From: Xanthostigma xanthostigma
Taxonomy: Eukaryota; Arthropoda; Insecta; Raphidioptera; Raphidiidae
DNA: 64,000 bases
Direction: 5' to 3'
Assembly (NCBI GenBank): GCA_963575645.1
Contig: OY754476.1
Location: 7,564,001 to 7,628,000 of the forward strand
Both the position numbers and the translations under genes were made by a program. Under the pieces are notes generated by a model, which did no database searches, was not told the DNA's origin, and saw only the letters and a list, made by a program, of their open reading frames with translations. Positions 44,116 through 56,100 of this stretch are shown here, one piece after another (position 1 is the first letter of the stretch; each line of letters starts with the position of its first letter).

Positions 44116-47100
44116 CTAAAAAATAATACAGTATTAATAATAACATATTAATCCACAATCCACATAGAATAACAAATGAGAAGTAGATGGGAGATATTTT
44201 AATTTAAAACCATTTTGTAAATAGCTCCTCAGCTTATGTCCTGAAATCGTAGAATACTCCGTGACCGTATATTTATGAAATTCACAGAATGATGTTACCT
44301 AGACAAGAGTACGGCTAAATCAGCTGGTAGTTTATTATTGACAATACAGCGGTGGGTATCTCGATCACATTCCGCTTCGCTTAATTCGCGGCTATCGCTA
44401 AAACCGCTCGGAGGCTGAAGTCGAACACTGGGTACCATTGTGCTGAGACCTGCAACTCTGGTTACATGCTCGTCTTCGTCTTCGTCACAACTGAGAAACA
44501 ATAACAACTATTCGTTATTTGTCATAAAAAATAACATTTTTCTTATTATAAATTATATATTTGTTTTTTAAAATTTCGATTTTACATGCCTTCCGAATAA
44601 GCAGGCCATGGAAAACTTTGAGAATGATTAATTATGAGTTACATATTTTAATAACTGAACCAGTCGACACTGTTCAAAATAAATTGTTTTGTTGGTGTTC
44701 GATTCAAATTTGCATCCTTCTGGTGTATTTGGGAAGAGTGCAAATTTGAATCGAACATTTCTGCATCCTTGAAATTTAAAAGAATACTCGGCTAGCCAGG
44801 CCCGGACTGACAATAATTTTGCTACCGGTAAAATTATTTAAGCGGCCCCATTTACCAATTTAACTTTCTTCACAATAATAATGAGTACACAAAACAATTT
44901 ATACTTTGGCGACTTTTCTTTTTATTTTTTAAAGGCTCTCGTCTCGATAAAATTTCTGCCCGCCAAGCTGGTCCAGGCCTGCAGCTAGCTAATTCTCATG
45001 ATTGGTTGTGACCTTCCAAGGTACCTGGGCTACCTGCTGCTACTGGAAGGACGGTGCCTGTCCCTTTCTCTGTCCCGTTCTTTATGTCTTGCAACTGCCA
45101 TCGCCAAATGACGGGGTGTATGTCTTCTTTCTGATATTGGTGAAATCTCATTAGACTCCGTACTTGAGTCTGGGCGAAATATATCACCTGTAATTTTAGA
45201 AGTAACCATAAAAGTATACAGCAATGAAAGCTGTCTAAAATCAAAATCATTCAAAATTCATGAATTTCAAGTCTGTTTATCGATACAGTGTCACAACAGA
45301 CTTCACTCAATATCAATTGAAATTCTATTTCTAGCAGGGGCGAACTGAGGGCAAAGGGTCCTCCGGGTCTTTGAAAAAAAGGACCCCGAAGTTGCATTAT
45401 TTGTTGCACGATTGTGTAGTAATAGGTGATGAAGAAATTTATCGATAGTTAATTTTTCATGGGGCCCTTCAACTCCATATCATTTTAAAATTATAGAATA
45501 TATTACATTTACGCCGCCGTATCAAAATTTGCAAAGAATTTCACGAGAGTTTTCTCTCAAGTCATCTGTGGGGCCCCATATATCTTGGGGCCTAGCAGCT
45601 CAATATTCGAAAACCCTAGAATATACACATCCTGGCCACTGTAAAAGTTCGAATCTTGTATGAAAAATCGCAAACAACTTTACAAGAGTATTTTTGCTTT
45701 TAAAGCATTGGAAGTACTGCAGGGTCACTTGCGTACAAAAGGAAAATTTTTCTCTCGTGTTTAGAAAAATGTTTGCCGGAGCCCACCGGGCATTTTCCCG
45801 GTTGCCCGGCGACTCAGTCCGCCCCTGATGTCTAGAGTTACCTAAACAAATAACTTAAAAACTTAAATAAAAGCAGTTGTAAAATTTTTAAAGGTAGTTT
45901 AATCGATTTTTGCACGGTCAAACGTACAAAAGAAAATTATAAGAATAAATCAAAACTTATATTAAAGAACGGAATAAAATTCTTACCTCTGGAAGGTTTG
46001 ACTGGCATTCTATAAGTGGGTGCATTGCTAGCACCACAATCGTTACATGGACTTCCGCTGGTATCATCAGATTCTGATTCACGCCTGTGTCTCTGAGCGC
46101 GATCTGACCTTGAACTTCGAGCTTGAGCAGCAGTTGTAGTTGCTGCTGAACTACTTGCTGCCATCATTCGAGCTTTATTTTTAAATATAATAAATATTAA
46201 GTAAATTTATGTGCTCAAAAAAATTAATGTAAGTGATTGAATCGAATATAACTGAAATATACAATTAAAATTTTTTGGCGCGGTCGATAAAGTGAATTTG
46301 ATTCTTGAGATTGAAGTAGTTGCAATGTTACGTCTAGCATGTTATAATATATTACCAAAAATCAGATGTAACACAACAAACTAAATTGGCGACGTGGTAC
46401 AGCCCTCGATTCCTAGCCTGGGTCTATGATCGATCCCGGCGGTCGGTGAGATTTTAATTTTTTTTCAATTATTTATTACTTTGATGGGAGTTTATCGTTT
46501 ATTTTCGTCTTTAATAAATGTTTCAGTCAAATCAGTTTGGTCACGTTTAAGTCGAAAAAAATCTACTCTTACCGTTTATCGGGTTGTAATATCGATGTTT
46601 GCCCCAACTGTGTTTCCCGCCGGCAGGTTTTGTTGGGAATCCCAATGTGTTGTTGTCTTCATTCTCTAAATGACCAAATGTCTTAAACTGAACGGTGTAG
46701 TCTAACGTAGAAGTAGTCACTGATCGGCTACCATTACCAGGAACACTAAATGTGGCATAAGGACTTATCTCATACATTTCTAAAATCAAAATATTGATAT
46801 TCACCATACAGCTAATTCCAAACTGTTGAAATAACCCAAATGGTATTCCATTTTTCATATGAAACGAGATATTTTTTTATTTCGAAACATATAATCAATT
46901 TTCAAAATTCTCTACTTCATTATGTAGGCATACTTTTTATGCATGTTTTGCAATGTTTCATTGCTTTGCCGCTCGATTAGACGAACCAAACTATAATGAC
47001 GTCTATTTTCTTAAAATTTGATACCTTACTATACTCTTATCTTTTTTTAACTTACACAATTTAATTCTGTACCGTTACAACTAAACTGGAACCTCTACTA

Positions 47101-50100
47101 AATAAAATAAATGTATTATAGATCTGTGTTCAGGCGCGCCGACTCTGTAGGTACTCGTGGCCTCCAATAACCACATAAAATAAATAGTGAATACGAAGTA
47201 CTCCCGACCACAGGACATGTGAAGTAAAGAGTCATCTTCAAAGTTTTGTAATGATGTTTGGAAACATATTCGAATGTAAGTGATACGTATCGATTTTATT
47301 TAAAATAAAAAATACATTGAACTTTTAATAGCTTGATTGTTAGTTCAAATAACTTTCTGATTTAAAGTACTGGCGTCGGTGTTCACTTCGCCAGTTTTTG
47401 TGAACGAATCACCAAATAAACACACACGAGGTTTAATAAAAGTCGGCGCCCCTTTCAGTATTCCATCAAATAATTCACCTGATGAATCATCAATCACTTT
47501 TTCTCTAGGTTTGACAGCGGTAGACATATAAATTTGTTGACAATTACGTCTGTTGTCCCTTTCAGCTGTTTTTTCATCTGAAGGCTCCTCGACTGCTTCA
47601 GATTCTTCTTCTGCTAGTCTAAAATATGATACTTTATTGTCATTTTAATATTCGAGGGTCGTATTAAACAAGTACATGGTTTTAGAAATTGTTTCTTTAA
47701 ATCACAAAATATCTTTAATAGGTTTGTATACTTTAGTTTACAAACTTTTTTATCAATTTGCAATAATATGGTTTGTTCACCTGTTTTTTCTATAAACAAT
47801 GAACCATAGCATAGCTACCGCTATCAGAATTCCGACTACAATGGCAGGTACTAAAATATATAGTTTAGTGAAATGACTTCCTTCAGAGGGATAATTCGAT
47901 TCCCCGGGAAAATTTTCCGGTGGCAGTATTGTATCTGAAAATCAAAGTTTCAGAAATACTACGTTTTGATTTTTTCATAAAAAAATGAAAGATACAAAAA
48001 TGTAAAGTCGCTTTTCCACGACATGTGACTCGGTAATTTTTCAAATATTCATCAAAATTATGTTGAGCGGATCATGCAAGCTGCGATGATTAAAAATCGA
48101 GTCTGTGAAAGTCTTTTTTAACTCATGTAGCATTTACGATCACAGACGAGAAATACGAGCTTTTTAATTCATTCATTGTGTGGATTGTTGCCGAACCACG
48201 CGCCACTGTCAGCGTCGTGGGAAAGCAGCTTAACAACCAGTGCTATACAAAATAATCAAAAATCCGATTAAATTTCCTGCTACTTGGCTTAGCAGAATAC
48301 TTACTCCCTGAAAGCGTAGTTGTAGCAAAATTCATAATACTATTTACAACTCCAGCGTCATTGAAAGCGCTTATTTTAAGCTGGTACCAGGTAGCTGGTA
48401 TCAAATCTTGAATGGTCAATCTTTCTCCAACAATATTATTCGATACAAGAATCCATCTACTGTCCTCAAACGATCGATATTCTACGTTAAAACGCACTAT
48501 TGGACAACCCCCGTCAGGCCAAACATATAGATTTAATTGCAGGGCTGTTGCGTTTGTCGAAATTAAATCCGATTCTTTTGGTAATAGTGGAGGACCTCCT
48601 TTTGTAGTTACGGTAAGAACTCCGCTGGGATTACCATTGCCAACTCTGTTATGAGCTGTTAAATACATGTGGTAAATTGTACCACATTGTAAATCGTTTA
48701 AAGTATATGTTACCATTTCTTGAGATAATTCAATATGCTGCCATTCATCAGTATCTTGTTTACACTTTAAAGTGTAACCTAAAATGGGTAAAATGTTGCT
48801 TTATCCGCGTTTTCAGCATAGTACATAAATGGACAGAGTTGGTCTCAAAATCATGTGTAAGGTTAAACGACACTCTTTTTAATGGACCTTTAAAATGAAG
48901 TAATTTTTTCGGCTAATAATTTACTTATACATTTTTTCTAGTAATTTTTCAAATGTATAATACTCTTAAGGGCAGTGTTTTATTATCGTGAGATGCACGA
49001 CACCGATCCATGAAATTGAATTACTTAACATTATTAAGATTTCAATTCATTGGTCCTTATACAAGTGGTGCGAGCAGAGTTAGGAGTTAGAATAATAAAA
49101 GGATTATACTGTTTAAAAACAAATTAAAATTTGGAATTGGTTACCTTGAATTGCAGTCCCGCCATCAATTGGTGGATTCCAACGCAATCGAATACTATGG
49201 GACGTGGCATATTCCATTTCTAATGTTGGTGGTCCTGGTGCAAGTAATACTAACAAAGTATACGTTATTTCATCATCTCCAAAAAGATTTTTTGCTGAGC
49301 AAGTGTAGTTTCCCGCTAAAGACTGATCAGCACCTTCAAAAAATATAACATAAGATTATTATTCCGGGAAGAAAAAATGTATGTAAACACGAAAATGGTT
49401 CTTTGATGCGTCAGCTTATGACTGATTTTTAAACTTACAAGAGCTAAATAGAAAATGTTTGGTCGACACCAGTGAATACGTTCCTTTGTTATGCTTGATC
49501 TCTTCTTCATGCCTAAATAACAGAGGCTTATGCCGTATATTCATGAACAAAGGTCTGAGCCTATGTAGCGTTTCAATGTTTGATTTTATATCCTACAAAA
49601 TAGTTGTCTGATATACTCGTTCTAGGGATTGTCAGTATAAAAATGGATCAATGGCTTTTGGCAATACAATATAATTAAAATTCCAACTCAATTGTTCATT
49701 CCTACGGGACACTGGCATAACAAACAGACCGATATGGAATGGAATTGAATTTCTTAACGTATATTTCAGAGTACATATAGAAATAATATTAGGTGTTTCT
49801 TGCTAAAGTGACTGTCGGGCACGCATCGTGTAAAAAGCTGTGTTCCATTTTTTCAAAGATAAACTATCCTACCACGAAGTAAAAAATCACCAGGACTGAG
49901 CTTCTTTGGTTAATTTTATAAATGCAAAAATAAACGTTCACGATAAGTAATTTACTTACTGTGAATACTCAAATGTCCATCCGTAGTAACTTCATAATAG
50001 TTACTAAATGTAATTAGCCTATCTCGATGATGCCATCTAGTTCGTGGTGTTGGATTTCCAACAGCAATACACGGTAGCAATACCCTTGACTTGACAGGAC

Positions 50101-53100
50101 TATGAAGGATTTGACTGAAAGATGCTATCCGTGCTGGAGCTCTGGTATCTGTTGTCTGAGTTACAACTGTTGTAGGTTCGCCTTCTCCAGAACCAGTGGT
50201 AGCTGATACCCAAAATTCGTATAGCTGGTGTTCTGTCAGACTACGGACTTCGTAGCCTAATCCATATTGATCAACCATGTTTTCCACACGAACGACATGG
50301 CTCATATGTTTTCCAACTTTGCCAGCTTCTCGACAATAAACAGTATATGAGCCAATATTACCGTTTGGTTTAGTTGGAGGTAACCAAGACACTAATATTG
50401 TATTTCCCGTTATTGCAGCCGCTTTGATGCTAGCAGGAGGGCCCGGAACTAAAATCAATATTTCGATTTTAATTAGTGTTTTCGAAATAATTTAATCACA
50501 TTAATATTTTTTTTTGGAATCTTGTTCGGTAATGTACAAAAGCAGTTGTAGAACTTTTTCAAATTTTTACTTACATCCCGTAAAAAAAATAAAATGAATG
50601 CGAAATGTAACAAAAAATTTAATCTAGTCCGTTTTATTAGAATTGAAAAAAAATATACGAAAATGAAAAAGCAGAAAGCAAAATCAATTGAATAAAATAA
50701 GGATTATTCGAATAGGCAACAATTCGTAGCTGGGAAATAATAAAGTGTAATTGAATGCGAGAATTGAATTCGGATACGCTAATCCATTGTCAGTCGTATT
50801 TTCCCTAATAATGAACAAGTGAAATTCCTAAGGCTTCTATATAAATAAAGAAGAAGCAAGAAGGTGATAAAAGAAAAGAAAGGTCGACGTCGGTTACTAA
50901 AGGAGATGGGGAAGATGGTGTTAGAGGAGTTTATAAATATTGAAGTGAGTTGGGCGTACCGTCCTCTTCGGTAGTGCAATAGATGGGTGTACTTAGGGCT
51001 CCTTCGCCAGCTCCTGTATACGCCAACACCCTTATTGAATAGTTGGTAAACTTATACAATGTATGTAAATATGTTTCACTGCTAGACGTCCTTTTCACTT
51101 CACCGGCCGCTGGGAGTCCCACTGTAAACAGAATATATATGCTTCTCATTCAAACGTGAATGATATTATCATCTCATTCTCTACTAGAGTTCAACAACAA
51201 TTTCAAATACTCTTTACTGATTCATAACATGTAGAAAACAACAATTTTTTATTCAATTTATATGTCACATGAATATCACAGAGCGATGAAGCATTCAAAA
51301 TCCACGACTTTTGTCATGTTTTCTTTCAGGAGTTTATGAGTTTTTTGTTACCTAGACGGAATAATAGTTGTCTGAAACGGTGTACCTACTCAAAAATAAT
51401 TAGATAGTTCTCGATTTAATTTGGTAATCAAAGTATATGGTACTTTTTCCTCGGATACGCTCGAGTTCTGACTAAAAACGACAACAACTTTGATAGATTT
51501 CACAGAAATTAGATTCAGAGTTTTCAATTATTAATTGATTAGTTCTAATAAAAGAGTAACTGATGTAGGTACTCTTCGTGTGTGAGCTATAAAAATAAGA
51601 GTTCGTATTGCACATAAGGCGATAAGGGATCTTGTGCTCGCATAACATATACATACAAGAGATGCTCTTTCTAGGGCTTGAATTATTTCTCGATATGTTA
51701 TAAACCAACTGTCAACTTCTCTCGAATTATTCAAAAGACAGTAGTATTTTTGTATTGCAATGACAGTGCGAAATCGGCGCAATAAAGTCGTGATTTTGCA
51801 TCAAATATTTGATTCGACCGACTGTTTGGTATAAGTAACTGCTAAGCGTTCTTATGAACCATACGCTCATTGTTAATTGTCGGTCTAGGACCTAAAGAGT
51901 TACCGGGAAAATTGTAAAACAATTGTTTGAAATAAATTAAATGAACTCATCACGCTTCTACGTGACCGTGTATAACTGAGAAGAAAAAGATCCAGACCGG
52001 CCCTTGAAGCCAGATCGACGCTGCGGCCGGCCGAATATTTGCGCAATTTGTAAACAGAGAAGAATTTAAAACGCCAATTTGTAAGTATAGTACTAAACAA
52101 ATTGCAAAAATGTTTAATCTCTATCAAGTTGATAGTATTTAAATAAAGCAAAGACAGTCGACAGAGATAAGCTAACAAGCACGTAACACAGAAATATATC
52201 AGTGAAATATATAACCTAATTTCCCTTTTCAAATCGGTTAACAGGATACATAATTTTCAATCTTTTACAGCCCTAGTTTTGTAGACCTATACACAAACGT
52301 ATACTATGCTACTTTTAGCAGAAAATCACTGTAAGCATTTAACATAATTTCAAATCAAAAGATTACTATAATTTATTGTCAAACATATTCTTTTGAATAT
52401 AGTTATGAAGCAAGAAAATAAAGACATAATTAAGATTAATAAATCAGATAATAAATAAGTGTTATTTAGGTTAATACAGCAACTATGATTTTATTGTTTG
52501 TTTTAAAAAAAATAAATAAATGAAATAAACATTTAATTTAAACGGTTAATTTATTGTGTAATCGATGATGTACTAAAAGCTAGAAAAATAATTTTGAGTC
52601 AACGATCTCTGTTAGACTAAAATAAAATCATGGGTCGCATTTGGAAACAAATAAATATACGGAACGTAAAATTAAAATAAAATCGTTTAAATAAAAGCGG
52701 TGCAGTCAATAACGAAACATAACTGTTTATGCGTATTGAAGCTCTTAAATCAATTGTTTTTAGGTATATTTTGATCGATTTTATAGCGTCCAAATGCTTA
52801 GAGTTATTTTTGACCTAAAAATATGAACACAAAACAAAATTAAAGTTATATATTTTTTTTTTTCAAAAAATCCAATAACTGCATGGACGAAGTCGATACA
52901 GAAGTTGTGAATATAATATAAAAAAATAACAAGCATTCGCATTCTCTAAAAAATGTTTTCATTGCTATATTCTTTCTAAAAAAATCGTAGGAACTTTTGG
53001 CACATCTGTATTTAAAAAAAAAAAACATATTTACTACTAATATAGGTTACATTAATACAACTATCCCCCGATTTACACGGTAGATACGTTCCTGAGAAAA

Positions 53101-56100
53101 ACGTGTAAATCGAAAATTAAAAATTTTCAAGTCAAAACCGTGTAAATCGAAAAGCTTGCAGAAAATGCATAATTTTGCTATTTAACAGTTGTGATTTTTT
53201 TCAATATTTTTAGGTGTACACAGAAATAAAAATAAAATGCATTGACAGGTTTTGAAACTGTGAAACTTTCACTCAAATACAATTTTCCGTAGATAAAACT
53301 TTAATTTTATGCGAAGAAATACAGACACAGTGTGCGTGTGCAGCAAGTCAGCACATAAGCTCGGGATTCCCCGTAAGATGTGTACACAATCACAGTAGCA
53401 TTTAGTAGAGTGCGATAAAAACAAAAAAAAACTTATTTGGAAAACCGTGTAAAAGCGAAAACGTGTAAAACAAGTACCGTGTAAATCGGGGGATGGGTGT
53501 ATTATCTAGCGTTGAACAATTTTTGTTATTTTGTTTCTAGCCATTCATATTAAATTATTATAAATCTACAATATAAATATTTGTTTCGAATGAACCAGGT
53601 GTTTTCAATCAATTGATTATTATAATTGAATGTTTCGCAATTTATTATTTCTTCATCAGGCGATCATAATATTTCAATATCTACACCGTTAATTGACTTA
53701 GTCTGTGAGTATTATACAGGTCAAACGGCTGGGCGGATCAAAACCAAATTTTAGTAAGATGTTTAAAGAGTAAACGTGAAGAGTCCTATTGTTTTTGGGG
53801 AAGATCAGCGCATGCGCAGAAGAGATATGCGCGAGAACTTTGTTTTTCTGTTATAATTGTATACTTTTCGTACCGGTATATTATTCTATCTCTTTTTCTA
53901 AGAAACTATTGCAAAAAAGATTTTTATCTAAGCGTCATAGTTTCAGAAATATTTTGAAAATAAACAAAAAATCAGCTATTCTATTCTTTTGAAGATCTGC
54001 AGTCAAAAAGAAATTAATTACATATAGCTGACAAGCATGCTTTGATAAATTTTTATGTAACCATGCGAACGAATAGCAAATATAATAATATTTATTACTA
54101 GCCGTTACCTGCGTCACCGCGCGCGTTTACCGAATTTTTTTTATTTACTATAGTATGTCAAAACGTTAATATTTTTGAAATTGGAATGGTCCTGTCGCCC
54201 AATTAGGTGGAATTTTAATATTTATAAACTTGAAAAATAACATGGTTGGGTACTGCTTTATTTGTGAAAAAGGTAAGAATTTCTTTAGATTTCCTAAAGA
54301 CGAGAAAGTAAGAACTTTTCATTTGTATGAGTCGTTCTAAATCATTGGGCAAATGCAGTAATGCGTATTGCTATAGGTACCGTATATGCGAGTGGACTCG
54401 AGTAGCTATGGTAATCGGAAATGTATAGCTACACCTGAGTGCATAAAGTAAAATTTGTATTTGATGAAATATCTAGTTGTCATAATGCGTTACACATGAG
54501 ATATATATATTTCTTGCACGTATTTCCTGTAAAATAGCTGCTTTTCATCCCATTTTCAAAATATTTAACAGTTTTGAACAAACATCACTTATAATAGCAG
54601 GAATTGGTATAGCGCGACCAATTTTGTTTTACTTTACCACACTAGTTCGTAAAGGGTTAAAGTTACATATCCGTATACATACATGTTAAGCAGTTGTTTT
54701 ATAGGGGATAGAGCAAATAAATAATAAAAAATCATACAAAACTTACTATTATTTGCGGGGATTGGTCGATAGAAAACTTTGTACCCTTTGATAAGACCAC
54801 CATGTTGGGACACCGGGGGCGGTGACCAAGAAATCTTCATACTTTGAGAAGAAATTTGTGAACATGTGACATGTTGAGGAGCAGCTTCAGGTACTATAAA
54901 AATTATTTAAATGTAAATTTGATTTTCTTGTAAACGGAACAATAATTAAAAAAAATGAAGTCTTAAATCATGCTGTTCAAAAAAGATATTATATAATATA
55001 TCAGAAACAAATCCCAAACTAGCATTTTGAAATTTTTATATCGGGTTAGAAAGTCTAACCAGTTACAATTACTTAAGAAACTCTATATGGAACAAGTTAA
55101 CAGCACTAAAAGGGAGATTACTGTACTTTATATCAGTAGATAAAAAAGAAAACAACCTCCTTCGAGTGTAATTCCAACAACTGGAACAGACGGAGGTCCT
55201 GATGCCACACTGTTGAAAGCTCTAATAGTAACATCATAACGAGTGAATTTTCTCAGCCCGGTCAATTGCACCTTGGTGGTTGCCCAGCCCTTAACGGTCA
55301 GTGATTTCGATTGATTTGCTGAAACGCCTTGTTCGTTCCACGAGATAATGTAGCCTAATAATTCTCCATTCCAAGAGTCCTTTGGTGGTACCTACCAAAA
55401 GTATATATACACACATACATATGCACTTACTTTCTCAGTTTTCTAAGACTCGAGATCTCTACTCTTCTTGTCACATTCTTAGTCTGTGTTCAGTTTTTTT
55501 TTTATATTTTCACATTACACTGTGTGATCTGCTTCCATAGTGGAATTTAGCATACGTATCTGTTTCTACGAGAAAATATCAAAACTAAGTATTCTTTTGT
55601 AGTTATGGGATATTTATAACCATATTTTAAAGTAAATATCAAATAAATTACTTTGTTACAAAAGTAAGGATTGAATATAGTTATTTTGATAAATATTTTT
55701 GTCATTTTTCTAATGGAAACTACTAGAAAAAATCCTGAAAGGATGCCATCACGAAATCACACGGATTTCTATATGAATTCTCAGAGTGTTTTCGACTGGA
55801 TTTCTATTTCTTAGACTAGAAGCTCATAAAATTCCCGGATGAAGTTTCTTGAACTCCTAGTAGAGTTACTATTGCTGAGTCTTTAAGAATGAATATTATT
55901 GTTGTAGTCTATGATTTTATTAGCGGGTTACCACAGATGTTTCATGCATTCTTATCTGAAAAATGTATTTCCATGGATGTCTATAATTTCCTTGAGTTCT
56001 TGAGTATTCTAAAATTAATTTTCATGGATTCCTGGAGTTACCCTTGAATTTTATCTGTGTCATGCATATCTTCAACAAAATGGAAATTGTTTTTGAATCG

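Noticed and set aside
46385-46462. An intact tRNA gene
   Set aside because: Box-like motifs are present but acceptor and anticodon stems do not pair convincingly, so it is listed only as a SINE-like head.
47345-47527. Continuation of the Dscam cytoplasmic frame past 47479 as normal coding sequence
   Set aside because: The donor AG/GTGAAT and exact phase match to the EMYEISPYATFSV exon favour splicing. The extra 45 codons before a stop would occur only with intron retention.
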